From NCBI GenBank assembly GCA_951799445.1, contig OX637288.1, forward strand, positions 9,240,501-9,304,500: a DNA stretch of 64,000 nt, read 5' to 3'. Positions within the stretch are counted from its first letter, which is position 1, and every line of letters begins with the position of its first letter. The translations under genes were made by a program, and so were the position numbers. The notes under the pieces are model-generated. The model saw only the letters and a list, made by a program, of their open reading frames with translations, was not told where the DNA came from and searched no databases. This document shows, piece by piece, positions 11,803 through 23,300 of the stretch. The stretch comes from Pseudisothecium myosuroides (Eukaryota > Streptophyta > Bryopsida > Hypnales > Lembophyllaceae).

Positions 11803-13340
11803 TACTTCTCTAAGAGCATCTACAAATGGAACCAGCTTCTAAGACCGTAACAAACATAGTAAAGGGGTAACTCCAAAGTACACTCTCCAATCCAACTAGT
11901 ATTGGTCTCTCTTTATCGCACATCCACTTTTTTCCTTCCCAAACCTAGCAAGTTGGCAAAATACGAAGGGCCTACAGCTCAGCTTATAATAGGAAGATTT
12001 GTAATTGTTATACCTTTTCAAGCATTGCTATGTGTGTCAATAAGTTGAACCTTCCCTTGTTTGCATGAAAAGTCTTTTCAATTAATGTAGAATCTTTTCC
12101 TATCTTTTTATTTATAAAATAATGTAAAATGTAATGCAAAAAAGTTCATTTAAAATTGGATTTTTGTTTTAAAAGCTGCCAAAATGGAATGAGGTCCATG
12201 GACCTCTACTTGAAAATTTTGATATTGTCCTTGTTCCAATTCATGCACTACAGATGCTCTAAGGTAATAATACCTTAAAATTGATTTAATCGTGAAATGA
12301 CCGTAAAAAGACCAAGGTATTCACTCAAAATGATTTGATTTTTGGACCAATAGGTGCATTCTTCATTTCTACAATGATGTAGATAGTCATCCATTGGCCA
12401 CTTTTTGACCTCAACATCTTTATAGGATTAATAAAGTTTTGAACATGGTTCTCATTATTGAATTGTAAGAGCTTTGCTGAATCTTGTTGGTAGTCTAAAG
12501 GGAATTTATAATTTTTATAATTCATATTTAATTAAACTATAAATATTCAAAATACTAAAAATAAGCGTATTTGAAATCAATTCTAGACTCTCTTGAATTA
12601 GACTGGAACATTTTAGTTAATAATCTACAGGGATTGATTTTAGTAACAAGTCACAAATTAGGTAGAGTTATATTAATAATGTTTTGATCATGTAATAGCA
12701 CTTGATTGTAACTTAACTCTAAAACGTTTAGTGAATAAAACCAAAGATGCATTGAAGGTAGTAGGCCCTATTTGTGCTACAATTTAAAATCCTATTTTTA
12801 AAAAAATTCTAAGAGTAGTTTTGTGGTAGTAGAATTGATGATTTGTAGCACCAAGCTTTAGTATTGTAGCCTAACCACCTTTCTACTTGTGTAGGCAATT
12901 GTAAAAAAATGTTAAGTTAATTGAATTTATAATTTTTTAATAAAGTATGAATTTGCTATAAATTATTGAAATAAGTAGCCCTGGAGCTTGGGAATGCTAC
13001 TAGATCACCTTTGAATGTTTATTGCAAATTTTCAATGATAATATTCTCAATTTTTCTTTTGAAGCAATTTTAGTCATTATATATTGTTACAAAGTTTTTT
13101 TCTATTTATATCCTACAATACCAAAATATTTGTCCTACTACACATTCTACTTGAATATAAACTTGAACCATATGAGTAATTCTTTCACAAATATTTAAAA
13201 ATTGTCTATTTGGTGTTTGCATTTTTTTATATATTTCTTTTTAATTCTCAAGCTTTAAGGGCTAAAATTAAAATTAAAATATTTTGAATTGTCACCAATT
13301 TCACCATATAAATTTCTTTCACATATTCTTGCACTAGTCT
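11803..13340. other. AT-rich intergenic DNA, no gene seen
   Basis: No coding frame above about 66 codons and no clear repeat boundary. Confidence 0.55.
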
Positions 13341-13344
13341 AGTA

Positions 13345-13690
13345 CTCCGTAACATATTTGGCCATAACTTTCACATAACAAATCAAAATGGAATGAACCA
13401 AAGTTTTCCACGTACATAGAATATATTCTAAGAGGAAATTTAAAAAAAAATAAAAAGAAGGTTAAGGATTTGTGTTTGTTTTTTCTGCCCACCAAATTGT
13501 AATTTGGACTTTTTGTGCTATAAATTTTGCTTCCCGGCATTGATTGAAATAAAAATTACATTCTAAGAAAGCTAATGTGTTTTTTTATCTTCACTAATTT
13601 TTTTTGAAAATTACGGCAAATATTGAAACCATAGGAGCTTGCCCAAAATTCATTTTGTTCCTTGAAGGGACAATGGGACATTACGGATTA
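13345..13690 (+). mobile_element. Partial, diverged copy of the TTAACCCCTAAAGG family
   Basis: CATAACTTTCACATAACAAA, TTTTCCACGTACATAGAA, CTGCCCACC and GAAGGGACAATGGGACATTA follow the order of the right half of the 2420-3349 copy. The terminal TIR is degraded. Confidence 0.5.
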
Positions 13691-14840
13691 AGACATTATA
13701 AAAAATTCAACCAAAGTTGGATCAACTCTACAATATGATTTGATATATGATGCAACTTGAAGGATCAGTGATTCAATTTTCAATTAATTCATGTAGCTTA
13801 ATTAATAAAAATATTCCAAAAATTCATTAGTCATATTAATTTAATTGTCATAATTATGTTTTTCTTTTCTTTTTTCAATTATTGCACTTCACTACATTAA
13901 GTGTAGCCAATGAGGTATGTCATACATGCTCCATTTCTTAGACTAAATGCAAATTGTGTCACAATTTCATCTATCACATTTTCATCCACATAGTTTTTCA
14001 TTCACTTGTTCATGTTAAACCATAGTTGTTTTTCTCTTGTATATCTCTTGTATTAAATGCAAATTGTGTCATGTTTTCATCTGCCATGTTTTCATTTGCA
14101 TAATTTTTCATTCATTTGTTCATTTTAAATCCAAATGACATCCAAACATCTCTTCAATGAAACCTTGAAGCTTGATGAAGCCTTTTGGTGATGTTGCATT
14201 GCAACTAGTTTAGTTTTGGTAGAATCAAATTTAGCTTTGAAAATTTCATGTGGCAAAACAGTAACAATGTCATGATAGAGGAAAGACAATAATTCTTTAT
14301 CAATCACTATAATGATTAATTCACTAGTTTGTGTGACATTAATCTATTAAAGTCTCAATATTTGAAATTAATGCAGGTTGAAAATTTATTTTCTATGGTA
14401 CAATTTTTCACAATTTTATTTGTGACACTAATTTTGAACCTGTGCTAATAGGATATATACTAGTCAATGTAGAGTCCTAAAGTTCTTTGAAATAAGTTTT
14501 TTGATGGAGAACATATTGAATATAGAACTATTCATCATTTATAGAATCTTATTGTGCAAAAATAAAAAGTTGCAAAGAACTCCAATATTATTTATCGTTA
14601 CAATTTTTTGCTAAAGTTTTTTTCAAACACAACTTTAAGAATAAGGATCCAATTAGCTAATATTGTAGTGAAGGTGGGCGTAACTATTTTGAAAACACAT
14701 TGGGATTTGGCTAGAGGGGCTAATTGTAACATTTAAAAGATAAATTGATGGCATTTTTTTAGTATTCTAAAAGAAATCAATAAAAAATATTGATTTTCAA
14801 AAAACATGTCACACTTGGTGGTCTATTCGTCAAGAAATTT

Positions 14841-15062
14841 CATTAGAAGAGATTTGAGGCTATTAGAAGACTGCGAGTTCCCAGCCTAGGAACTTTGCTA
14901 CATGCACAATCTGACGTGGTCGAGAGAATACCACGTCAGATTTTTTTAATTTTTTTTTCCACTTTTTTTTTTTGACAACATTATTACTGGTTTAGAACAA
15001 GGGATCACGGAAGCGGAACAACCCTGAAACAGCCCTCTGGAGGCCTCAAATCTCTTCTAATG
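14841..15062. mobile_element. 222-bp MITE with perfect 20-bp TIR CATTAGAAGAGATTTGAGGC
   Basis: The ends at 14841-14860 and 15043-15062 are perfect inverted repeats. Unit 2 of the tandem duplication has no insertion at the matching place near 17990-18030. The centre holds TCTGACGTGGT and ACCACGTCAGA as a hairpin. Related copies are at 44178-44456 and about 40122-40375. Confidence 0.85.
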
Positions 15063-15097
15063 CATGCTTCATTTAGTCTTCTTTTTAATTCTTATTC

Positions 15098-15150
15098 AAT
15101 CTCAAAATTAAAATCTTAATCAATCTCAAAATTAAAATCTTAATCAATGT
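15098..15150. repeat. 27-bp tandem repeat, two units
   Basis: CAATCTCAAAATTAAAATCT occurs twice in tandem, ending in TTAAT. Confidence 0.8.
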
Positions 15151-18060
15151 GTATTTTTTCTGGAATGTAAATAAGGCATGATTGTATACAATCTCTCACA
15201 TAATATTGTCTTTTCCTTAAATTGAGGTCTTGGTACCGTATTACCCTTTATAAGTTTGTCTTTCAAATGGTGGTTAATAAATGCTTGACCCCCCTTTTGA
15301 GATTGAGAGTTATAACTGTAAAACCAAAATCTTATTCAAATAAAAGGCAATTCAATGTAATTAAATTGCATGCAATCATGTATTGTTTTTACTCCAAGAA
15401 AAATACAATTTCAAGAAGAATTCAATTGCAATCTAAGAATAAAAATTAAAAGAGGGTCAAGTGAAAGACAACATTTCATGATTTATTGGCTAAATCTATT
15501 ACATCTTTTGAGTGAGTCATGGGTACATAGTAGAATGTTTAATTGTTAATCATTAGAAATAAAATTAGACAAATAGTTCCTCTAGGATTATATCACATTG
15601 GACACTAACCTATTGTTGGAATGATATTTACTAATGAGCCTCAAGAGAAGGGCATTGGGGGTCTGCAAGAGTCATTAAGGCTTATAATTTTTTTTTATCT
15701 AGCTTGTACCAAATTATACTAAAAATTGATGGTTGTATTTCATTTCTCCCTCAGTCCCTCTAACTTAGTTTAAAAGTTTCAAAAGCTACAAAACCAATTT
15801 TCTAACCTTATTGTATTAATTTTTTTTTATTATCAATAGAAACAATTAACTTTCCTTTTACTTTTGGAAATAATATGATGTTCAAGGTTATTAGTGGTAG
15901 TACATTGATTTGTCCTATTAGTACATATTACAAAATGAACTTACGCATGTTTATGACTTTATACAAGGAAGGAATGTTCTTACCCATTATATGTGTACTA
16001 ATGCTATTCATATAGAAAAATCATCACAAATGTCAATAGTAAAAATACTCTTTCCTTACAAAAGGTTATAACTATAGATGAATTTATTTCATCACATACA
16101 CTAATAACACAAATCAATGTAGTTTATACCATTGAATGTCATGCTGTAATGTTATCAACCAATTCAATAGGAATTCCATTGATAAACAACGTAAATGAAT
16201 CATGTATCATTAGGTGGTCTCATTCTGCTTAAGGTTAAGAATCAAACAATTTACTATGGTGAACAATTTACTATGGAAAACCTCTGCCTAGCTTCATAGT
16301 AGTATGCAAACAAAATGGATTTGTGCCGTTAAAATTATATATATTTATATATATTGTAGCAGAGGCAAGAAACAAGGGAAAGTGTGCATGATAAATTACA
16401 AGAATGCTCATTGTGCTCTAAATTTTCATCATGAATGTCAGATGAAATAATTGGATGATATTTCTCCGGGATGTAAATGTGATGAATTTAGTAACAAGAG
16501 TTGTGACATTGCATATTTAATATAAGATAGAGGTACCTATTTTGAATTGCCCATATGTGATGGCTTTATAGGGTGACCTATAGTAGACAATATGTGAATG
16601 TATTGTTCATTGAAAAAGATTATTTTTTCCACCTTCTCGTCCAGTCATTTGTCTTCCTTCCTTGATCGGGAAGAAGTTTTAAAGCTAACCGTTATTGTAT
16701 AGGTGAGTCTATGAGACTGGGATGGGTATGAATGAAAAATCCACATTTGTATGTGCTTATATTGAACAAGAAGTGCACTGTACAAAAATCTAAAAATTAT
16801 GTAAGTAGAAAGATTGGGGTAATTTTAATTATTCAATAATATGTAAAGAATAAATTACGTAGAAAGATGGATGGTTTCCAACCAGCCTTTCAAAAGTTCA
16901 TTCAATCAATATTTTTAATTATTCAAAAGGGTCAATTATTTCATAGTAAATGTTTTTCCTATGGACATGGGATAAATTTATTTAAGACATTATAAAGAAT
17001 TCAACCAAATTTAGATCAACTCTATAATATGATTGGATATATGGTGATTGATGAAACTTGAAGGGTCATTGATTGAGTTTCCAATTAATTAATGTAACCA
17101 TGTTAATAGAAATACTCCAAAAGTTCATTATGTGCTCCGTCTTTTAGATTAGATGCAAATTGTGTCACATTTTCATCTACACAAATTTTCATTCATTTGT
17201 TCTTGCTAAACCCAATTGACATCCAAACATCTCTTCAATAAAACCTTGAAGCTTGATGAAATCTTTTCGGTGATGTTGCATTGCAACCAACTTAGTTCTA
17301 GTAGAATTAAATTTAGCTTTGAAAACTTGTATAACAAAACTAACAATGACATGATAGAGGAAAGACAATAAGTCTTTACCAATCATTACAATGATTTATT
17401 CCATTAGCATGTGTGACTAACCTATTAAAGTCGTGATATTTCAAACTAGTGTAGGATGAGAATTTGTATTATATAGTACTATTTTTTGCAATTTTTTTGT
17501 AACACTAATTTTGCACCATTGCTAGTAGGATATATAAGTCAATGTTGAGTCCAAAAGATTTTTGAAACAAGTTTTTTTGATAGAACTATTCATCCTTTAG
17601 AAGAATTTCTATTGTACAGAAATAGGATGTTGTAAAGAACACCAATACTATTTTTTTTATTTCACTCTGATTGCTAGAGTTTTTTTCAAACACAACTTTC
17701 AGGGTAATGATCCAATTAGCTCATAATGTAATGAAGGTGGATGTGACCATTTTAACCTCATAATTTTTGAAAATACATTGGAAATCTAGCTACAAGGGCT
17801 AGTTGTGACATTTAAAGGATAAAGTAATACTACCTCTATATCTTTTTTTTTAAACATTTTTCCTTTGTATTTTACAAAGGAAACACGGGACTTTTTCAAA
17901 AGCACAGGAAGTGCTTTTTTTATAAATATTTTAAAATGAAATCAATAGGGAATATTGACTTCCAAAAAACATATCACACTTAGTGGTCTATTAGTCATGA
18001 AGTTTTGTGCTTCATTTGGTCTTCTTTTAATTTTTATTCCAATTCCAATTTGAAATCTCA

Positions 18061-18062
<2 letters not shown>

Positions 18063-18105
<43 letters not shown>
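18063..18105. repeat. (AT)n microsatellite
   Basis: About 21 TA dinucleotides, present only in duplication unit 2. Confidence 0.98.
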
Positions 18106-18107
<2 letters not shown>

Positions 18108-19202
18108 GGAATGAGAATAAGGCATGATTGTATACAGTCTATTACATTGCATTGTCTTTTTTTTAAATTGAGGTTTTGGTATTATCCTTATAAGTTTGAG
18201 TTTTATATATGTGTAAGAAATGTTTGCCTCCTTTTTTGAGGCTAAGAGTTGTAAGAGTAAAACCAAAATCTTATTTAGGTGAAAGATAGCTCAATGTGAT
18301 TGAATTGCATGCAATCATGTATTGATTTTACTCCAAAAAAAATGCAATTTTAAGAAGAATTCAATTGCAATCTAAGAATAAGAATTAAAAGAAGGTCAAG
18401 TGAAAGACAACATTTCATGACTTATTGGCTAAATCTATTACATCTTCTAAGTGAGTCATCAATGCACAGTAGAATATTAAATTGTTAGTCATAAAAAAAT
18501 GAAAATTAACAAATAGGTCCTCTAATTAGGATTATATTACATTGGACACCAACTAATTGTTTGAATGACATTTACTAATGAGTCAGAGGGTTGCTGAGGG
18601 AGTCATTAAAACTTGGAGGAAATTATTTTCATCTAATATGTACTAAATCACATTGAATACCGATTGCCGTCTTTCTTTTCTCCTTCCAATTTAGTTTAAA
18701 GTTTCAAAAGCTACAAAAATCAATTTTCTAATCCTAGAAACATGTTGGTTGAAATTTTTTGTATTAATTTCTTCCTATTATCTTTAGAAACAATCAACTT
18801 TCCTTTTACTCTTAGAAATAATATTAATATGTGCAAGGTTAATTAGTTGTAGTACATTGATTTATCCTATTAGTACATGTTACAAATTGAATTTGTGATG
18901 CTTATGACTTCTTACAAGAATGGAATATTTGTATCCATCATATGTGTAATTAATGCTATTCATATTGAAGAATCATTGTAAACTGGTAATTGAAATATTC
19001 CTTGTAAAAGTTATGACTATATATAAAATTATTTCATAACACATACTAATAGCACAAATTAGTGTAGCTTACACCATTGAATGTCATGCTATAACAATAT
19101 CAACCAATTCAATAGGGATGCCATTGAATGTTATGCTAAAACATTATCAACCAATTCAATAGAGATGCCATTGATAAACAATGTAGATGAACCATGTGTC
19201 AC

Positions 19203-19430
19203 CAGTGTTCGGGAATTTTTTTTCACTTTAACCGGCTAATTTCCTTCAGTTCTCATAATGGGCCGGTTTTTGAAGAATTGAGTCCGGTTATTTTCTCTAT
19301 TTTCTACTGGAAATAGAAATTTTTCTGGATTTTTTGCCGGTTTTTTGCCGATGTTTCCAAATTACAACTGGTTTTTTTCCCAAATCCACCGGCTAACTTT
19401 GAACTAACCGCCGGTTTTTTCCGAACACTG
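19203..19430. mobile_element. 228-bp hAT-type MITE with exact 8-bp target duplication
   Basis: Starts CAGTGTTCGG, ends CCGAACACTG and is flanked on both sides by TGTGTCAC (19195-19202 and 19431-19438). The matching place in unit 1 (about 16200-16215) has a single TGTATCAT and no insertion. An 8-bp duplication with CAGTG-type ends fits the hAT superfamily. Interior has several CCGG(C/T)T motifs in both orientations; no coding capacity. Confidence 0.9.
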
Positions 19431-20060
19431 TGTGTCACTAGTTGGTCTCATTTTGCTTAAGGTTTACTAGTCACATATATATTAGAGTGAAGGCAAGAGA
19501 CAAGAGAAAAGTGTGCATGATAAATCACAAAAATGCTCATAGTGCTCTAAGTTTTCATCGTGAACATCAAATGAAATAATTGGATGATATTTCTTCGGGA
19601 TGAAAACGTGATGGATTTAGTGATAGGAATTGTGACATTGTATACTTAGTACAAGGTAGAGGTATCTATTTCGGCCCCCCATGATGGCTTTATAGGGATG
19701 AAATAGTTGGATGATATTTCTCAAGGATGAAAACGTGATGAATTTAGTGACAAGAGTTGTGACATTGCATATTTAATGCATAGTATAAGGTAGAAGTACC
19801 TATTTCAAACAACACTCCCCCCCTTGTGATGGCTTTATATGATGAACTATAGTAGACAACATTGATGGCATTACAAGATGACCTATAGTAGACAACAATT
19901 GGATGTATTGTTCATTGAAAAAGATTATCTTTTTCCACCTTCTTGTCCAATCATCTTTCTTCCCTCCTTATTTAGGAAGAAGTTTCAAAGCTCACCGTTA
20001 CTGTATAAGGTGAATATGAGACCAAGATGGGTCCGAATGAAAAATCCACATTTATATTTA

Positions 20061-20344
20061 AAAAAATATTCATTCTTGAGAGCTCAATTTCTCAATGAAT
20101 TCCCCATATCCTACAGGCTGAAATGCTTAAGTACTCCGTTAGAGGTACCTCTACCTTAATGGATGAGAAATCACAGTGAGCAATCAAAAGGTCCAAGCAT
20201 ATGTCCATGTAAGACCAAACAAGACATAGTTCTTTGTCACACGTCTGATTGGAAGTCTGAAGACACAGGCAATTCGACCTCTCTTAACAGAAGTGGAACA
20301 GAAGTGAAAAAATTCACTCTTATAGTTATGATACAATCAGAAGA
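20061..20344. other. 3' flank of the ABCB29-like gene
   Basis: Lies directly downstream of the transporter stop codon and probably includes its 3' UTR. No polyadenylation site can be fixed. The plus-strand frames here are antisense or random. Confidence 0.5.
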
Positions 20345-23300
20345 TTACACAACACTTTCTGTGAACTTCTGGCTCGGGCTTCTACGCAGTAAAATGTTTT
20401 CCTGTGTGGAGTATAAAGATGCATAATGGCCACCTTTTGCAAGTAAAGTTGAGTGAGTCCCCTCTTCAACCAACTTGCCGCCATCTAGCAAGAAAATTCG
20501 ATCCGCTCGTCGCACTGTTTCAAGTCGGTGAGCAATAACAATTACCTACAGGACGTGAACCCAGAATTAGTATACACGCAAAATTGAAAGAGGACATAAT
20601 GGTTTTGCACAAATGAAATTCATCAGCAGCTAAACCACGGTTTCAGGGATCCCATGAACTACACTGATGTGGTTATTACCCAGTGTAGCCCACACCACAC
20701 CGTACTATCCATGAATAGTGAAGATTGCAGGAAGTATTGCAGTAACAGTGTAATCTGCAACTTTAGTCTTGCAAAAGTTAAATCTACCCCATAGATCATG
20801 AAGCACAGCATAGTTCCGACTGGCTGCAATATAAGATCAGATCACTAGATTCAAATGCCATGAATAGCATATTCAGGAAGAGGAAACCTACAGTGTGGTC
20901 AATCATCAGGCCTTCCAAGGCTTCCTGCACCAGCTTCTCTGACTTGTTATCAAGAGCAGAGGTCGATTCATCCAATATCAGAATTGAAGCTCCCTGGTAA
21001 ACCGCTCTAGCTATGGCCAGCCTGATCACAAAGAAGACAACCGAAAAAATATTACATTAAAAAACTTACTGGGAACACCAGCGCATCACGAGCAGCGTGA
21101 ATTCCAATTAACTTTTTTACTACCATGCAGTCTATCAAGTATAAAAAAAGTTCACCAAATTTAAACGTAAGTGAGGGGTAAGGTGGTCGTCCTTGGGATC
21201 AAATCTGATCTTCCCTATCTCCTTCTGCATCCCTTAGACTTATGAGAGACTATTGAAAGAAACTCACGGTAGGTAGTAGGTGAGCGTATTATTAAAGGCA
21301 GATGAGGGTGCGGATCAAACTGGCATAAGATCCACACTGAATAAAGAGAAAATACCTCTGACGTTGTCCACCACTGAGGGTTATAGCACGGTCACCCAAA
21401 TATGTATTGTAACCATGAGGAAGATGCTTGATAAAGACATCAACATTAGCCATTCGCCCAGCTTCTTTTATTCTTTCCATGTCAAATGCTTCACTCATAT
21501 CCCCATACGCAATATTCTCTGCTACCGTTCCAGTGAACAACGTCTGTCATCCATAACCCCAGCGTCAATCACACCCTGAAAAATTAAAGATCAAACTTCA
21601 ACCAGCAACTTCACGAGGGGGAAATGCATACCGTGTCTTGAGGAACGATTGCAACGAGTTTCCTTAAACTCTTCAAGTCAAAGTCGCGTACGTCATGCCC
21701 ATCGATCCGTATACTTCCTGCACATTCAGAGGTACAGGCCTTCAACATCCCAATTAAACAAAAATGTACAGCATCTGAGCAATAGAGTCTTCCTCTTAAC
21801 CTGAATACAAGACAAGATGACAAATGCTATTTTATGATGAATAACGCTAAAGTTTAAGTGTTATGGTTACATTAGATAAACCCTACCAACTGAGAGTCGT
21901 TTAAAGCAATTTCTAATGCCAACCCTGTAAATTATAACGCAACTAGATTTCTTGGAACAGATTCGGGGGTAGGCTTTTGTACAACCTGAAGTCGAGTAAG
22001 AGAGATCGAAAACAGAGTGAGCACAAACACTACCTCATCAACAATTTCAGACCACAACAGAGACAAGAAGACTACATCATCAACCCCAAATTGGCAGACC
22101 ATCACAACAGAAAAGGACAGCCTGATCATCTAATCAGTCACCTCGAACAGGGTCGTAGAGGCGGAGCAGCAACTTCGCTATGGTGCTTTTCCCACATCCC
22201 GAGGAACCTACAAGTGCCACTGTCTCTCCCGCACGGACTTTCAAGGAGAAATCGTTCAGCACCCATTTGGAAGTGTCCTTGTACCGAAACGCCACATTAG
22301 AGAACTCTATTTCCCCTGCGACCTTCTCCAGTGTTGCTGAGATCTTCCGCTCCACTACCTGTATGATGTACGAAATCAAGTTATAGACGACGCAGACTGT
22401 GTAAAAAGGAAAATGAAGAGATTAATCCGTTAGAAGCACGATGTGAGAGATGAAGGTCATCTGTCTATTAAGGAAAATACCTGAGGAACCCTCAGGAAAC
22501 AACATGGCCGTAGTAAATCATGAGATGCATTATCAGTCAAACCTTCGGTTTATAGATTGTCAGATCAAAAAGTCGTTCGATAGCTGGTTCTCCTTGCTTC
22601 AACTCATTATAAGCTTTACCCATAGCCTGGTTCAAAATAATAAGTTAGGGATCAACTGTCTACATTATGTGAGAGCATACAGAAATGCCAAAATGCAAGA
22701 GATAATTTCGCATTGTTCTTGAATAGTGATACACTGCAAACCGCATATCACTACCGAAATAGGGTAATAAGATATATAAGCAAGCTTGATTTAGGAAACA
22801 GCAGACCCTCTTTAGAAGATCACTCACCTGAATAGGTTCAATCAGAAGGACCAGCGATGTTACAAATGATACCATGCCAGCGCCATCAAACTTTCCCAGC
22901 GATATAATCCATGTACCCACACCGAAGAGCGTAAGAATTGTGACTGCATATACAGCAGTGATGATTTCAGGGATAAAAGCCTTCATTCTCTTCTTGCCCA
23001 AGTGTGCTTGCCAGTCTGCCTTTGCAAGTCTCTCAAATTTTCTACTTTCAAAGCCCTCCGCTGCATGTGATTTTACCACAAACATTGCGGGCAGAACCTG
23101 AACACAGAAAACATGCCATAAGTTCAACCCAAACTACGCATCACAAGTAGAAATATATAATAAAACCACACCAACTACCCCGAAAACTCCTGCATTGTCC
23201 CTTAGACCATGAGGCTTTCTTAGAAGCAAAGTTTTCTTCACGGCGGATGAACACCTTACTCCCAAATAGTTCTTTCGGACACTAGTACAGAACCCACTCC

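Larger units (their letters stand above)
13692..16760 (+). repeat. Tandem duplication unit 1 (~3.1 kb, noncoding)
   Basis: Colinear with 16985-20060 at an offset of about 3.3 kb. Shared landmarks include GACATTATAAARAATTCAAC, a GACATCCAAACATCTCTTCA segment, GGCATGATTGTATACA, GAAAGACAACATTTCATGA, TTTCCACCTTCTYGTCCA and GAATGAAAAATCCACATTT. No conserved gene is evident; the related minus-strand frames at 14125-14307 and 17189-17386 diverge by frame shifts. Confidence 0.85.
16985..20060 (+). repeat. Tandem duplication unit 2 (~3.1 kb, noncoding)
   Basis: Second copy of 13692-16760. It lacks the 14841-15062 insertion but has a hAT-like insertion at 19203-19430 and a further local duplication of about 130 bases (19570-19690 and 19690-19850), both anchored by TTGGATGATATTTCT and GTTGTGACATTG. 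Confidence 0.85.

Noticed and set aside
13692..20060. LTR retrotransposon with 3-kb LTRs
   Set aside because: The two direct repeats are separated by only about 220 bases with no gag-pol, so tandem duplication fits better.
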